A DNA stretch of 64,000 nt from NCBI GenBank assembly GCA_015055805.1, contig SVHN01000007.1, positions 28,221-92,220 on the forward strand, in the 5' to 3' direction. Both the position numbers and the translations under genes were made by a program. This DNA is from Clostridiales bacterium. GTDB lineage: Bacteria > Bacillota > Clostridia > Christensenellales > Borkfalkiaceae. Under the pieces are notes generated by a model. That model had not been told where the DNA came from, searched no databases, and saw nothing but the letters and a program-made list of their open reading frames with translations. Below, piece by piece: positions 24,499 to 32,816 of this stretch. Each line of letters starts with the position of its first letter. Position 1 is the first letter of the stretch.

Positions 24499-25347
24499 TT
24501 AATTGATTCCACCATCATTTATATACAAAATTCCCAAGCAGTCTTCTCCACAATGACTAGTTATCGTGCCACCTGCACGGGTGACGTGAATTTTCTTAAA
24601 TCCCCTATCTGCAAGGTATGATTTTGCAGTTTCAATTATTTCTTCGTCGGCAGTTGTATAGGTTACAAAAGCCTCCGTGAGATCGGGATTGTCAAACTCA
24701 TCTAACACGTCTTGACAATAAGTTTTAACTATGTGGTTAAAGTTACCTCGATACTTTTTGCCAGACACCATTTTGCCGTCTTTAACTATTATCTGTGGAC
24801 GAATCTTCAAAAGGTTTGCACCAAAATAAGTTAAGCTGCTACATCTACCACCTTTATAAAGATAATCTAAGCGTTTAAGTTCAAAACTTGCTTGAACGAA
24901 AGGCGCGCGCGCATTTACCATATTATATATTTCTTCAGCGGCAACGCCTTGGTCAACAAGCCTTTTAGCATACAACGCTAAAAGAGCAATGCCTGTAGAT
25001 AAGGACATCGTGTCAACGACGTATACGTTCTTAAAGTTTTCTGCCGCACGCTTTGCGTTGGTGCAAGCAAGGCTCATTGAGGACGAAAGCGAAAAGTGTA
25101 TTATAGCGTCGTAGTCTTTAAGTATTGATTCAAAGTGTTCGGTGTACTGAAATTCGTTTACCGCGCTAGTCTTTGGTAAAACTTTATTCTCATTTACAAA
25201 ACTTATTATATCGTCGGTACTTATCTCTCCGTCCAACGCCGTTTTATCACCAAGCTGAATAGTAAACGGCACTATCTTCAAATCGTTTTCCTTTATGAGT
25301 TCTTTTGTTAAATCAATTGTTGTTTCGGCAGAAATTGCTATTTTCAT
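24499..25347 (-). CDS. DegV family fatty-acid-binding protein (FakB-like)
   Basis: 282-residue two-domain DegV protein. N-terminal IAISAETTIDLTKELI, the KTSAVNEFQYTEHFE loop with the Thr-Ser that binds the carboxylate, and ISFSLSSSMSLACTNAK-type strand near 84-100 (HFSLSSSMSLACTNAK). RLDYLYKGGRCSS near 160 and the C-terminal HCGEDCLGILY are also typical. In the fatty acid kinase system FakB presents a bound fatty acid to FakA, and a FakA-like gene is present 3 kb away (28314-29942). It is a single gene with a good AGGAGG site. Confidence 0.88.
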   Translation of the reverse strand: MKIAISAETTIDLTKELIKENDLKIVPFTIQLGDKTALDGEISTDDIISFVNENKVLPKTSAVNEFQYTEHFESILKDYDAIIHFSLSSSMSLACTNAKRAAENFKNVYVVDTMSLSTGIALLALYAKRLVDQGVAAEEIYNMVNARAPFVQASFELKRLDYLYKGGRCSSLTYFGANLLKIRPQIIVKDGKMVSGKKYRGNFNHIVKTYCQDVLDEFDNPDLTEAFVTYTTADEEIIETAKSYLADRGFKKIHVTRAGGTITSHCGEDCLGILYINDGGIN

Positions 25348-25393
25348 ATATTATCCCTCCTACTTTTTATTTCAAAAGTATAATACACAATAT

Positions 25394-25411
25394 TTGTTGA
25401 AAACTCAACAA
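25394..25411. promoter_or_regulatory. Palindrome overlapping the degV promoter
   Basis: TTGTTGA-AAAC-TCAACAA is a perfect seven-base inverted repeat. On the minus strand it contains the -35 box TTGAGT, which is 17 bases from TATTAT, so a bound regulator would block degV transcription. Regulator unknown. Confidence 0.6.
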
Positions 25412-25469
25412 AATCACAGGGGCTTGCCGTCTACGATTTTTTGGACTCATGTAGAATTAATTTTTCATC

Positions 25470-25486
25470 TTCTACCAACAGTAGAA
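25470..25486. promoter_or_regulatory. Candidate operator upstream of membrane XRE regulator
   Basis: TTCTAC-CAACA-GTAGAA is a perfect six-base inverted repeat, with a further GTAGAA half-site at 25451-25456. It lies about 30 bases upstream of the -35 box of the XRE gene, a plausible self-regulation site. Confidence 0.5.
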
Positions 25487-25512
25487 TTTGTTAATATTTG
25501 AACAAAAATTAG

Positions 25513-25541
25513 TTGATTTTTTGCTATTAATATGATAAAAT
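25513..25541 (+). promoter_or_regulatory. Promoter of membrane XRE regulator, predicted leaderless
   Basis: TTGATT (25513-25518), 17-base spacer, TAAAAT (25536-25541). The ATG starts at 25548, six bases after the -10 box, with no ribosome site between. Confidence 0.65.
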
Positions 25542-25547
25542 TCAAAT

Positions 25548-26156
25548 ATGGATATAAAAGAAAATCTTGCAAAAAATCTTATAAGATACAGAAAGGCTTT
25601 AAACTTAACACAGGTTGAGCTTGCAGAAAAACTTAATTATTCCGATAAGGCAGTATCAAAATGGGAACGCGGCGAATCCTTTCCCGATCTTTACGTACTA
25701 AAACAAATAGCCGACTTTTACGAAGTTACGATAGACACGCTTATTTCCGAACCAAAGGAAATTTTAAAGACAAAGCCCAAGAAAAAAATAGGGACAAAAA
25801 GGGCTATTATTTCCCTTTGTTCGGTTGGACTTGTGTGGTTAGTTGCGATATGCAGTTTCGCCTTTATGAACATTATCTTCCCAAACATAGTCGAACATTG
25901 GCATAGCTGGCTTTCCTTTATTTACGCTTTGCCTGTAACTGCTATCGTTCTTCTAGTTTTAACTTCTGTATGGAAAAAGAAGATTACCGCTGCGGTAATT
26001 ATATCTTTTTTAGTGTGGACGGTTATTTTATCACTTTATTTAACCTTGCTTTACGCCCTGCCCACGCCACCCGCGCACTTGTGGGAAATATTTTTAATCG
26101 GTATCCCGTTACAACTTTTAGTCGTGTTCTGGTCTATATATAGAAAAATACGCTAA
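25548..26156 (+). CDS. Membrane-anchored XRE-family regulator
   Basis: 202 residues. Residues 6-65 form a Cro/CI-type helix-turn-helix (TQVELAEKLNYSDKAVSKWERG recognition region). A basic linker (KTKPKKKIGTKR) precedes four hydrophobic segments at about 86-110, 118-141, 147-170 and 178-197. Such HTH plus membrane proteins are common in Clostridia, and their signals are mostly unknown; a membrane-held repressor that responds to envelope state is one inference. It is a single gene with its own palindrome and promoter and shares a terminator with recG. Confidence 0.85.
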   Translation: MDIKENLAKNLIRYRKALNLTQVELAEKLNYSDKAVSKWERGESFPDLYVLKQIADFYEVTIDTLISEPKEILKTKPKKKIGTKRAIISLCSVGLVWLVAICSFAFMNIIFPNIVEHWHSWLSFIYALPVTAIVLLVLTSVWKKKITAAVIISFLVWTVILSLYLTLLYALPTPPAHLWEIFLIGIPLQLLVVFWSIYRKIR

Positions 26157-26179
26157 TTAAACATTATACAACTAAAAAA

Positions 26180-26220
26180 TAAAGGTTATTCCCATTTTTA
26201 GGGTATAACCTTTTAGTTTT
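26180..26220. terminator. Bidirectional terminator between XRE gene and recG
   Basis: AAGGTTAT-CCC/GGG-TATAACCTT stem with A-rich and T-rich flanks on both sides, lying between the convergent stops. Confidence 0.8.
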
Positions 26221-28232
26221 TAATTAAGCGTTATATCTTTAAGCTTTCGATATTTTCTAATCGCAACCTCTTTGATTGAATCAAGCGATTTCCCCGATCC
26301 AAACGTTTCGTCACTAATTTTTTTAGCCAAAAAGATAGATTCCGTACTATAATTTAGCGCGCCCAAATCGCTCATAAACTTTCCACTCTGTCTATCCCCC
26401 ATGAAATCACCCGACCCACGAAGCCTATAATCTTCTTCAGAAATTTTAAATCCGTCGGAATTATCCTTAATGATTTTAAGACGTTCAAGTCCTATGCCTT
26501 CGCCAACCTTAGTCAACAAAAAACAATAACTTTTCTTATCTGAACGACCTACTCTACCCCTAAGCTGGTGCAGTTGTGAAAGACCAAACCTTTCAGCGTT
26601 ATATATAACCATAACTGACGCGTCTGGCACGTCAACACCTACTTCAATAACCGTCGTAGACACTAAAAATTCTATCTGTTTATCCTTAAAAGCCTGCATT
26701 ACGCCGTTCTTTTCTTTGTCTTTCATTTTGCCGTGTAAAAGTCCGACCTTTACCTTGGGCATAACGGATTTCAACTCTTCGTAAAGTTCTGTCGCGCTCA
26801 TAATCGCGCCTTCTTCATCACCTTCAATTTTAGGACATACGAAGTAGGCTTGTCTTCCTTGCTTTATTTCATTTTCAATAAATCTTAGCATGTCGACGTA
26901 CTTATAATCCGGCACGATATTAGTCTGTATTTCCACCCTAGATTTGGGTTTATCCTTAATAGTTGATATATCCAAATCACCGTAAAATATTAGCGATAGC
27001 GTCCTAGGAATAGGCGTTGCACTCATAACCAAGACGTCTGGCGTTACACCTTTACTTAAAAGACTACTGCGTTGCGCAACGCCGAAACGTTGCTGTTCGT
27101 CACAAACACAAAGCGAGAGTTTTTTAAACTCTACGTCGTCTTCTAACACAGCGTGAGTTCCTACCATAATATTTATGAGCCCATCTTTTGCCGCAAGCTT
27201 AACTTCTCTTTTTTCTTTTGCGGTCATTGAGCCTGTAATTAAACCAATATTATAATCAGGAAAAGCCTTTTTTACCGCGTTATAATTCTGAACGGCAAGC
27301 ACTTCAGTTGGCGCAAGCATTACCGCTTGATAACCGCTCTTAACGGCAATGAATAACGCGCACATAGCCACTGCAGTTTTACCGCTTCCTACGTCGCCTT
27401 GCATAAGTCTATTCATAACCTTTCCGCCGCTCATATCAGCAAAAATATCGTTTACCGCGCCCTTCTGTCCGTCCGTAAAATCAAACGGAAATCTTAGCGC
27501 TATAAACTCAATGAGTTCTTTTGCTGTGCAACTATACTTGTTTAATCTAACCTGTTCTCTGCCGCCCTTAATAAACTTAAAGGCTGAAATAAGGGCAAAA
27601 TATTCTTCAACCGCTATTCTATCCGCAGCCTTTTTTTCAGCCTCAAAACTAGACGGATTATGAACTTCTCTATATGCGGAATATAAGTCTTTAAGCTCGT
27701 ACTTCAAAATAAATTCTTTCGGGATAATACTTTGGGGTTTTTCTATATCTACCGATAATCTAACGGCATCCCTTACTATTTTTTGACCTAAACTACCCTT
27801 TACCGTATACTGCGGAACAATGCCCTTTAACCTAAACGCTTTTTCGCAAAGTTCGAACGTTGGGTTGACCATACTCGGCTCGCCCGTTTTATTCTGCACT
27901 CTACCGTAAAAAAGATACTCTTCACCTACTTTTATTTTTGATGCAACGTATGGCTGATTGAACCATACCACGGAAAAAATAAAGCCTTCCTGTTCACAAA
28001 CAATCTTCACTACTCCGCCACGGCGATAGTACCTTGTAACGGGAACGCTAAGCACTTTTGCGGCGGTTAAAACCACGTCGTTATGGTATGCGTATTTTAA
28101 GAGTTGACGCTGTCTTAAATCAATGTAAGCGCGTGGAAAGTACCGCATTAAGTCCGCGGTATCGTAAATACCAAGTTTATTAAAATCTTCTTCGCGCTTT
28201 TCGTTTATGCCGCGTATTTTGTTTAGTTCCAT
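26220..28232 (-). CDS. recG: ATP-dependent DNA helicase RecG
   Basis: Branch-migrating helicase for stalled forks and Holliday junctions. N-terminal wedge (OB-fold) domain at about 60-150, Walker A GDVGSGKTAVA near 270, APTEVLA motif Ia, the DEQQ box in VCDEQQRFGVAQR (DEQH is usual), and SATPIPRTLS motif III. The second RecA domain has TTVIEVGVDVPDASVMV and the TRG-like LHQLRGRVGRSDKKSYC. 670 residues. No ribosome site precedes the ATG; a TATAAC sequence lies ten bases before it. It is downstream of fakA in the usual Firmicute order. Confidence 0.95.
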   Translation of the reverse strand: MELNKIRGINEKREEDFNKLGIYDTADLMRYFPRAYIDLRQRQLLKYAYHNDVVLTAAKVLSVPVTRYYRRGGVVKIVCEQEGFIFSVVWFNQPYVASKIKVGEEYLFYGRVQNKTGEPSMVNPTFELCEKAFRLKGIVPQYTVKGSLGQKIVRDAVRLSVDIEKPQSIIPKEFILKYELKDLYSAYREVHNPSSFEAEKKAADRIAVEEYFALISAFKFIKGGREQVRLNKYSCTAKELIEFIALRFPFDFTDGQKGAVNDIFADMSGGKVMNRLMQGDVGSGKTAVAMCALFIAVKSGYQAVMLAPTEVLAVQNYNAVKKAFPDYNIGLITGSMTAKEKREVKLAAKDGLINIMVGTHAVLEDDVEFKKLSLCVCDEQQRFGVAQRSSLLSKGVTPDVLVMSATPIPRTLSLIFYGDLDISTIKDKPKSRVEIQTNIVPDYKYVDMLRFIENEIKQGRQAYFVCPKIEGDEEGAIMSATELYEELKSVMPKVKVGLLHGKMKDKEKNGVMQAFKDKQIEFLVSTTVIEVGVDVPDASVMVIYNAERFGLSQLHQLRGRVGRSDKKSYCFLLTKVGEGIGLERLKIIKDNSDGFKISEEDYRLRGSGDFMGDRQSGKFMSDLGALNYSTESIFLAKKISDETFGSGKSLDSIKEVAIRKYRKLKDITLN

Positions 28233-28273
28233 GTTAGTGTCTGTTATAATTAGTATATATGATTAATTATCCT

Positions 28274-28304
28274 AAAAAATATGGGAAAGATTGCTCTTTC
28301 CCAT
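28274..28304 (-). terminator. Terminator after fakA-like gene
   Basis: ATGGGAAAGA-GCAA-TCTTTCCCAT, a perfect ten-base stem, followed on the minus strand by ATTTTTTA. It lies 10 bases past the stop, so recG likely uses its own promoter. Confidence 0.85.
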
Positions 28305-28313
28305 GCCTTATCG

Positions 28314-29942
28314 TTATTCTAATGCAATATAGTAGTAATAAATCGGTTGACCGCCGTAATGAATATCGACGTCGCACTCGGGATATTTTTCCATAATTGC
28401 TTGCTGCAATTTTACAGCGTCTTCTTCCTTGACTTCCTGACCGTAATAGAGAGTTATAATCTCTTCGTCGCTACGCAATTTCTCAATAAGTTCTAGCGTT
28501 ACTTCGCTAATATCTTCGCCTTTTGAGAGAATCTTTTTATTGTCAAGTCCCATTATGTCGCCAACTTTCAAATCAAAACCGTAAAGTTTAGTATTCCTTA
28601 CCGCATAAGTAACTTGACCGACGGTTACAGAGTCAAGAGCGTGAATCATATTAGCCTTATTCTCGTTAACCGAAAGTTCAGGGTTAAACGCTAGCGCAGC
28701 GGCAAAGCCTTGCGGAATATCTTTGGTAGGAATAACGTGGATAGTTTTTTTCTCAACAAGTGCCTTTGCTTGTTCTGCTGCAAGTATAATATTTTTGTTG
28801 TTCGGGAAAACGAAAACGTTATCCGCATTTATTCGCGCTACGGCGTTTGCAATATCGTTAGCCGACGGATTCATTGACTGACCGCCTTCAACCACCGCGT
28901 CAACCATTAGATCCTTAAATATGCTAGTAATACCATCACCCGCAGAAATAGCCATCATGCCCATTTCTTTCTTTTCTTCTTCGTACTTCTTTATAAGCGC
29001 ACGATTCTGTTCAAGCATGTTCTCAATCTTTAATTTATCGAGTTCACCGAGTTCTAACGCTTCGCTTAAAGCCCTACCCGGTTGGTTAGTATGAACGTGA
29101 ACTTTTACAAATTCAAGGTCACCTATAACGATAACCGAGTCGCCTATACTCATAAGCGTTTCGCGCAGCCTTTCAATATCTGCAAGCGTAGTCTTTTTCT
29201 TTAAGTTTATTATAAAAAATTCCGTACAGTACGCAAACTCGATATTGCCAAGACTCATAATGTCGGCATGTTCCATTACAGTATCGGTACTGCTTACGTC
29301 AGCAACGACGGTTTCTGCACCGACACTTTCACCGTTAAAGGCTTTAAGCATGCCTTCGTACAAGCACATAAGCCCCTTTCCGCCTGCGTCTACAACCCCT
29401 GCTTTTTTAAGTACGGGAAGAAGTGTTGGCGTAAGTTCAACGGCATCGTTGCCTGCCGAAATAAGTTCAGGAAGGAAAGATTCAAAGTCTTTACATTTAC
29501 CACGAACCGACTGCGCATGCTCCGCAACCATTCTTGCGACGGTGAGCATCGTACCTTCCTTAGGTTTTGAAACTGCTCCGTAAGCAATCTCCGCGCCGCT
29601 CATCAAAGCTTGCGCGAAAAGTTTGGTATCTATTTCTTCTGCATTTTTTAAGGTGTTGCAGAATCCTCTTAAAACCTGTGACAAAATAACGCCAGAGTTA
29701 CCTCTTGCGCCGCGTAGAGCACCCTTAGATACGGCTTCCGCGATATTGCCGATTTTATTGCTTTGACAATTTATTAGTTCTTTTACCGCCGACTGAAAAG
29801 TGAGCGACATATTCGTTCCAGTATCTCCGTCCGGAACAGGGAAAACGTTCAGAGCGTCTATCTGAACTCTATTTATTTCAAGCAGTTTTGCCGCAGTCAA
29901 AATCATTGACCTAAGCATTGCGCCGTTAATTACTTTTTGCAT
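28314..29942 (-). CDS. fakA: Fatty acid kinase catalytic subunit FakA-like (DhaL/DAK2 domain)
   Basis: 542 residues. The N-terminal DhaL kinase domain (1-200) carries NVFPVPDGDTGTNMSLT near 33, the Mg-ATP Asp cluster, and GARGNSGVILSQVLRG near 95. A middle domain (FCTEFFI-type strand, YCTEFFIINLKKKT near 235) and a C-terminal DegV-like domain follow, ending YHGGQPIYYYYIALE-like (IHYGGQPIYYYYIALE). FakA phosphorylates fatty acids held by FakB for phospholipid synthesis. It is 43 bases downstream of the asp23-like gene, the same order as yloU-yloV in Bacillus. Confidence 0.9.
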   Translation of the reverse strand: MQKVINGAMLRSMILTAAKLLEINRVQIDALNVFPVPDGDTGTNMSLTFQSAVKELINCQSNKIGNIAEAVSKGALRGARGNSGVILSQVLRGFCNTLKNAEEIDTKLFAQALMSGAEIAYGAVSKPKEGTMLTVARMVAEHAQSVRGKCKDFESFLPELISAGNDAVELTPTLLPVLKKAGVVDAGGKGLMCLYEGMLKAFNGESVGAETVVADVSSTDTVMEHADIMSLGNIEFAYCTEFFIINLKKKTTLADIERLRETLMSIGDSVIVIGDLEFVKVHVHTNQPGRALSEALELGELDKLKIENMLEQNRALIKKYEEEKKEMGMMAISAGDGITSIFKDLMVDAVVEGGQSMNPSANDIANAVARINADNVFVFPNNKNIILAAEQAKALVEKKTIHVIPTKDIPQGFAAALAFNPELSVNENKANMIHALDSVTVGQVTYAVRNTKLYGFDLKVGDIMGLDNKKILSKGEDISEVTLELIEKLRSDEEIITLYYGQEVKEEDAVKLQQAIMEKYPECDVDIHYGGQPIYYYYIALE

Positions 29943-29985
29943 ATATAATCTCCTGAAAATTCAAGGGAAAATCCGATTTATTCGC

Positions 29986-30336
29986 TTATTCTTTTACACC
30001 CATTACACGAACGTTCATCGTGTCAACAAGCATACCTGTAAATCTTTCAACCCTATACTTTATCGATTCTTTCAGAGCCTCGACAACAGCTTTGATTGAA
30101 ACACCGTATTTCACTATGACCGAAACGTCAATAAAAATCCTGTCGCCTGACGAACGAACTTTTACGCCTTTTACTTCCGAGCCAAACTTTAGAAAACTAA
30201 TAATTGAATCCATTAAATTTTTAGATGCAAATTCGACAATGCCATAACAGTCCATTGCAACCCTTGCAACGAACCTTTCAATGGTTTTATCGGATATTAC
30301 TATCTTGCCGTAGATATTATTAGTTTTAACAGACAT
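29986..30336 (-). CDS. Asp23/Gls24 family protein (YloU-like)
   Basis: 116-residue Asp23 family protein: IYGKIVISDKTIERFVARVAMDCYGIV near the N-terminus, VKVRSSGDRIFIDVSVIVKYGVSI in the middle, and the C-terminal VERFTGMLVDTMNVRVMGV. Family members are abundant envelope-associated proteins in Firmicutes with poorly known function. It lies between rpmB (divergent) and fakA (co-directional), the conserved YloU position. The start codon is preceded by GAGGTT. Confidence 0.88.
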   Translation of the reverse strand: MSVKTNNIYGKIVISDKTIERFVARVAMDCYGIVEFASKNLMDSIISFLKFGSEVKGVKVRSSGDRIFIDVSVIVKYGVSIKAVVEALKESIKYRVERFTGMLVDTMNVRVMGVKE

Positions 30337-30551
30337 AATAACCTCACTATAAGCATTATAGATATTTTACAATATTTCCAGTCTTTTTGCAACCCTTTGC
30401 GATAAATAATTGAAAATTTTTACCCACTAATAAAATTTTTAATATAAAATTTTGCTAAATACACCTTTATTTTGTTGCTTTTTGCACAATAATATGGTAG
30501 AGTATTGTTTGTTAAAAAATAAATTATTACAAAAAGCGGAGGATTAGTAAT

Positions 30552-30743
30552 ATGAGTAGAGTATGTAGCGTTTGCGGCAAAGGTAAACTTTCTGGTAATT
30601 TAGTTAGCCACTCAAACCGCAAAACCCCAAAGTTGTATGAGGCAAACCTTCAAAAAGTTAGCGTTAAGCACCCCAACGGCACCGTATCCAAAGAATACGT
30701 TTGCACCAAATGCTTAAAGGCTAATAAAGTTGAAAGAGCTTAA
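30552..30743 (+). CDS. rpmB: 50S ribosomal protein L28
   Basis: 63-residue L28: MSRVCSVCGKGKLSGN start, SHSNRKTPKLYEANLQKV core and the NGTVSKEYVCTKCLKANKV end. Two CxxC pairs (C5/C8 and C51/C54 region) make this the zinc-binding version of L28. GGAGG lies ten bases before the ATG; TTGCTT-17-TAGAGT upstream is a likely promoter. Divergent from the asp23-like gene, as in other Firmicutes. Confidence 0.95.
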   Translation: MSRVCSVCGKGKLSGNLVSHSNRKTPKLYEANLQKVSVKHPNGTVSKEYVCTKCLKANKVERA

Positions 30744-30762
30744 ATTTTATTGTGTAAAGTTT

Positions 30763-30790
30763 AAAGCCACCTTTTTAGGTGGCTTTTTCT
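30763..30790 (+). terminator. Terminator of rpmB
   Basis: AAAGCCACC-TTTTTA-GGTGGCTTT stem followed by TTCTTTTG on the plus strand. Confidence 0.88.
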
Positions 30791-30828
30791 TTTGTTCTTC
30801 TTTATATTTTATTCTTTTCTTTTCGCAT

Positions 30829-31755
30829 TTATTCGGTATACACGCCCGTGGATAAATACCTATTCCCTGTATCGGGAAGAATAACTACTATCGTTTTGCC
30901 TTTATTTTCCTTTCTTTTAGCGATATTAATAGCGGCGGCAAGTGCTGCGCCAGAAGATATCCCAACGAGTATCCCTTCTTCCTTTGCCATAGTTTTCGTC
31001 CAATAATAGGCGTCTTCGTCGCTTATCCCTATAATTTCGTCACATATAGAACGGTTAAAATTTTTCGGAACGAAGTTTGCACCTATCCCTTGAATCTTAT
31101 GCGCACCTGCAACGCCAAGACTTAGCATAGGCGAGCTTTTCGGCTCTACGGCTACGACCTTTAAGTTAGATATTTTTTCCTTTAAATATCTACCCGTTCC
31201 GCTAAGCGTTCCACCAGTACCAACACCTGCAACAAAGAAGTTTATATTGCCTTGTGTATCTTTATAGATTTCAGGACCAGTCGTAGCATAATGAGCCTTA
31301 ACGTTCGCAGGATTTGAAAACTGATCGGGAATAAAACTACCCTTTATTTTTGTTTTTAGTTCTTCCGCTTTTTCAATTGCGCCGAGCATTCCTTTTTTTC
31401 CGTCGGTCAAGACTACTTCCGCGCCGTAAGCTTTAAGTAAATCCACGCGTTCTTTACTCATAGTTTCAGGCATTGTAAGTATTACCCTATACCCACGCGG
31501 CACACCTATTGCCGTAAGTCCTATCCCTGTATTCCCACTAGTCGGCTCAATTATTGCGCCGCCTTTTTTTAAAACGCCACTTTCTTCCGCATCGTCTAGC
31601 ATAAACTTTGCCGCGCGATCCTTAATGCTTCCAGCGGGGTTAAAGCATTCTAGTTTTACTAGAATTTTTGCCGATAGGTTTTCTTTATCTTCTATATTTT
31701 TAATCTCCATTAATGGCGTATTGCCGACCAAACCGTCTATATTTTGAATTTTCAT
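30829..31755 (-). CDS. cysK: Cysteine synthase (O-acetylserine sulfhydrylase)
   Basis: PLP enzyme making cysteine from O-acetylserine and sulfide. GLVGNTPLMEI start, NPAGSIKDRAA with the PLP Lys near residue 45, substrate loop PTSGNTGIGLT near 71, phosphate loop GVGTGGTLSGTGRYL near 177, and the SSGAA segment near 266. 308 residues, usual length. It starts nine bases after the phosphoesterase gene, so it is probably the last gene of the rsmA-rdgB-phosphoesterase-cysK run. Confidence 0.95.
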   Translation of the reverse strand: MKIQNIDGLVGNTPLMEIKNIEDKENLSAKILVKLECFNPAGSIKDRAAKFMLDDAEESGVLKKGGAIIEPTSGNTGIGLTAIGVPRGYRVILTMPETMSKERVDLLKAYGAEVVLTDGKKGMLGAIEKAEELKTKIKGSFIPDQFSNPANVKAHYATTGPEIYKDTQGNINFFVAGVGTGGTLSGTGRYLKEKISNLKVVAVEPKSSPMLSLGVAGAHKIQGIGANFVPKNFNRSICDEIIGISDEDAYYWTKTMAKEEGILVGISSGAALAAAINIAKRKENKGKTIVVILPDTGNRYLSTGVYTE

Positions 31756-31764
31756 AATTCACCC

Positions 31765-32226
31765 CTAAATAAAAGGTACGATTTTTGCAGTTAATTTTCC
31801 GTCGTATATAGCAACGAAACAGTAAGTCTTTTCACCGTATCGGGTAGCACACCCCGGATTTATTAACGTAACCGAGTCTATCTCGTCTATCCTAGGCTCG
31901 TGAGTATGTCCGTAAAACACCGCGTTAACGCCTAATTCTTTTGCCCTTAGAAGAAGTTTATAAAGCGAAGTTTTTACGCCGTATCTATCGCCGTGGGTAA
32001 GCATAACTTTTACGCCGTCTATCTCGACTATAATCTCTTCGCCACCGCCGTCACAGTTGCCCTTTACAGAATATATTTTGTCACCAAGTTCACGCTTAAA
32101 CGCAAAAACATCTCTATCGTAATCACCCAAATGAAAGACGTAGTCAGACTCATTCATAATAGGCAGAAGTTTTTCCATTGCGCTGATATTGCCGTGAGTA
32201 TCCGACAAAACTATAACCGTTTTCAC
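31765..32226 (-). CDS. YfcE/MJ0936-type metallophosphoesterase (GTG start)
   Basis: 153-residue calcineurin-like phosphodiesterase: VLSDTHGN, HLGDYDRD, VKGNCDGG, LTHGDRYG and GHTHEPR supply the two-metal site in the right order. The start is GTG at 32226, overlapping the rdgB stop as GTGA, with AAAGGA nine bases upstream; a longer in-frame reading into rdgB is unlikely. Members include YfcE and YsnB; the cellular substrate is not known. Confidence 0.9.
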   Translation of the reverse strand: MKTVIVLSDTHGNISAMEKLLPIMNESDYVFHLGDYDRDVFAFKRELGDKIYSVKGNCDGGGEEIIVEIDGVKVMLTHGDRYGVKTSLYKLLLRAKELGVNAVFYGHTHEPRIDEIDSVTLINPGCATRYGEKTYCFVAIYDGKLTAKIVPFI

Positions 32227-32807
32227 CTTAACTTTTCCTTTAATGCGTTTATCGCACGAAATCTGTGGCTGATGGAATTCTTCTCTTCTGCCGTAGCAAG
32301 CCCCATACATTTATCAAGGTCATAACTGTAAAATATCGGATCGTACCCAAAGCCGTTAGTTCCCACACGTTCGGGAAGAATATATCCCGACGTTTCACCC
32401 GTAGCAGTTAAAATTTCACCGTTCGGTTTATAAAATACTATACAGCAAACGTACTTTGCGCCCCTTTCTTTTGGGTTTGTTAATTTGCCCAAATTATCAA
32501 GCAACAACTGATTATTATGCTCGTCGTCACCGTCGCCAGCGTACCTTGCGCTGTAAATCCCCGGCGCGCCGCCTAACGCATCTACACAAATTCCGCTATC
32601 GTCTGCAAGCGCAGGTAAATTTAACGCCTTTGATACCGCCTTTGCCTTTGACAATGCGTTTTCGTAAAAGGTTTCGCCGTTTTCTTCTATCTCAAAATCA
32701 TAGCCTAAATCCTTATAACCGACCACTTCAAAATCGGGCAGCATTTCGGCTATTTCTTTGATTTTATGTTTGTTGCCACTAGCAATAACAAGTTTCTGTT
32801 TTTCCAT
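32223..32807 (-). CDS. rdgB: XTP/dITP diphosphatase (RdgB/HAM1)
   Basis: Cleans non-canonical purine triphosphates from the pool. KLVIASGNKHKIKEI start with the TSN/SGN motif, ETFYENALSKAKAV, LADDSGICVDALGGAPGIYSARYAG, and the GFGYDPIF segment are all present. 194 residues. It lies nine bases after rsmA and overlaps the phosphoesterase, a common Firmicute pairing. Confidence 0.95.
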   Translation of the reverse strand: MEKQKLVIASGNKHKIKEIAEMLPDFEVVGYKDLGYDFEIEENGETFYENALSKAKAVSKALNLPALADDSGICVDALGGAPGIYSARYAGDGDDEHNNQLLLDNLGKLTNPKERGAKYVCCIVFYKPNGEILTATGETSGYILPERVGTNGFGYDPIFYSYDLDKCMGLATAEEKNSISHRFRAINALKEKLR

Positions 32808-32816
32808 AGTATACCT

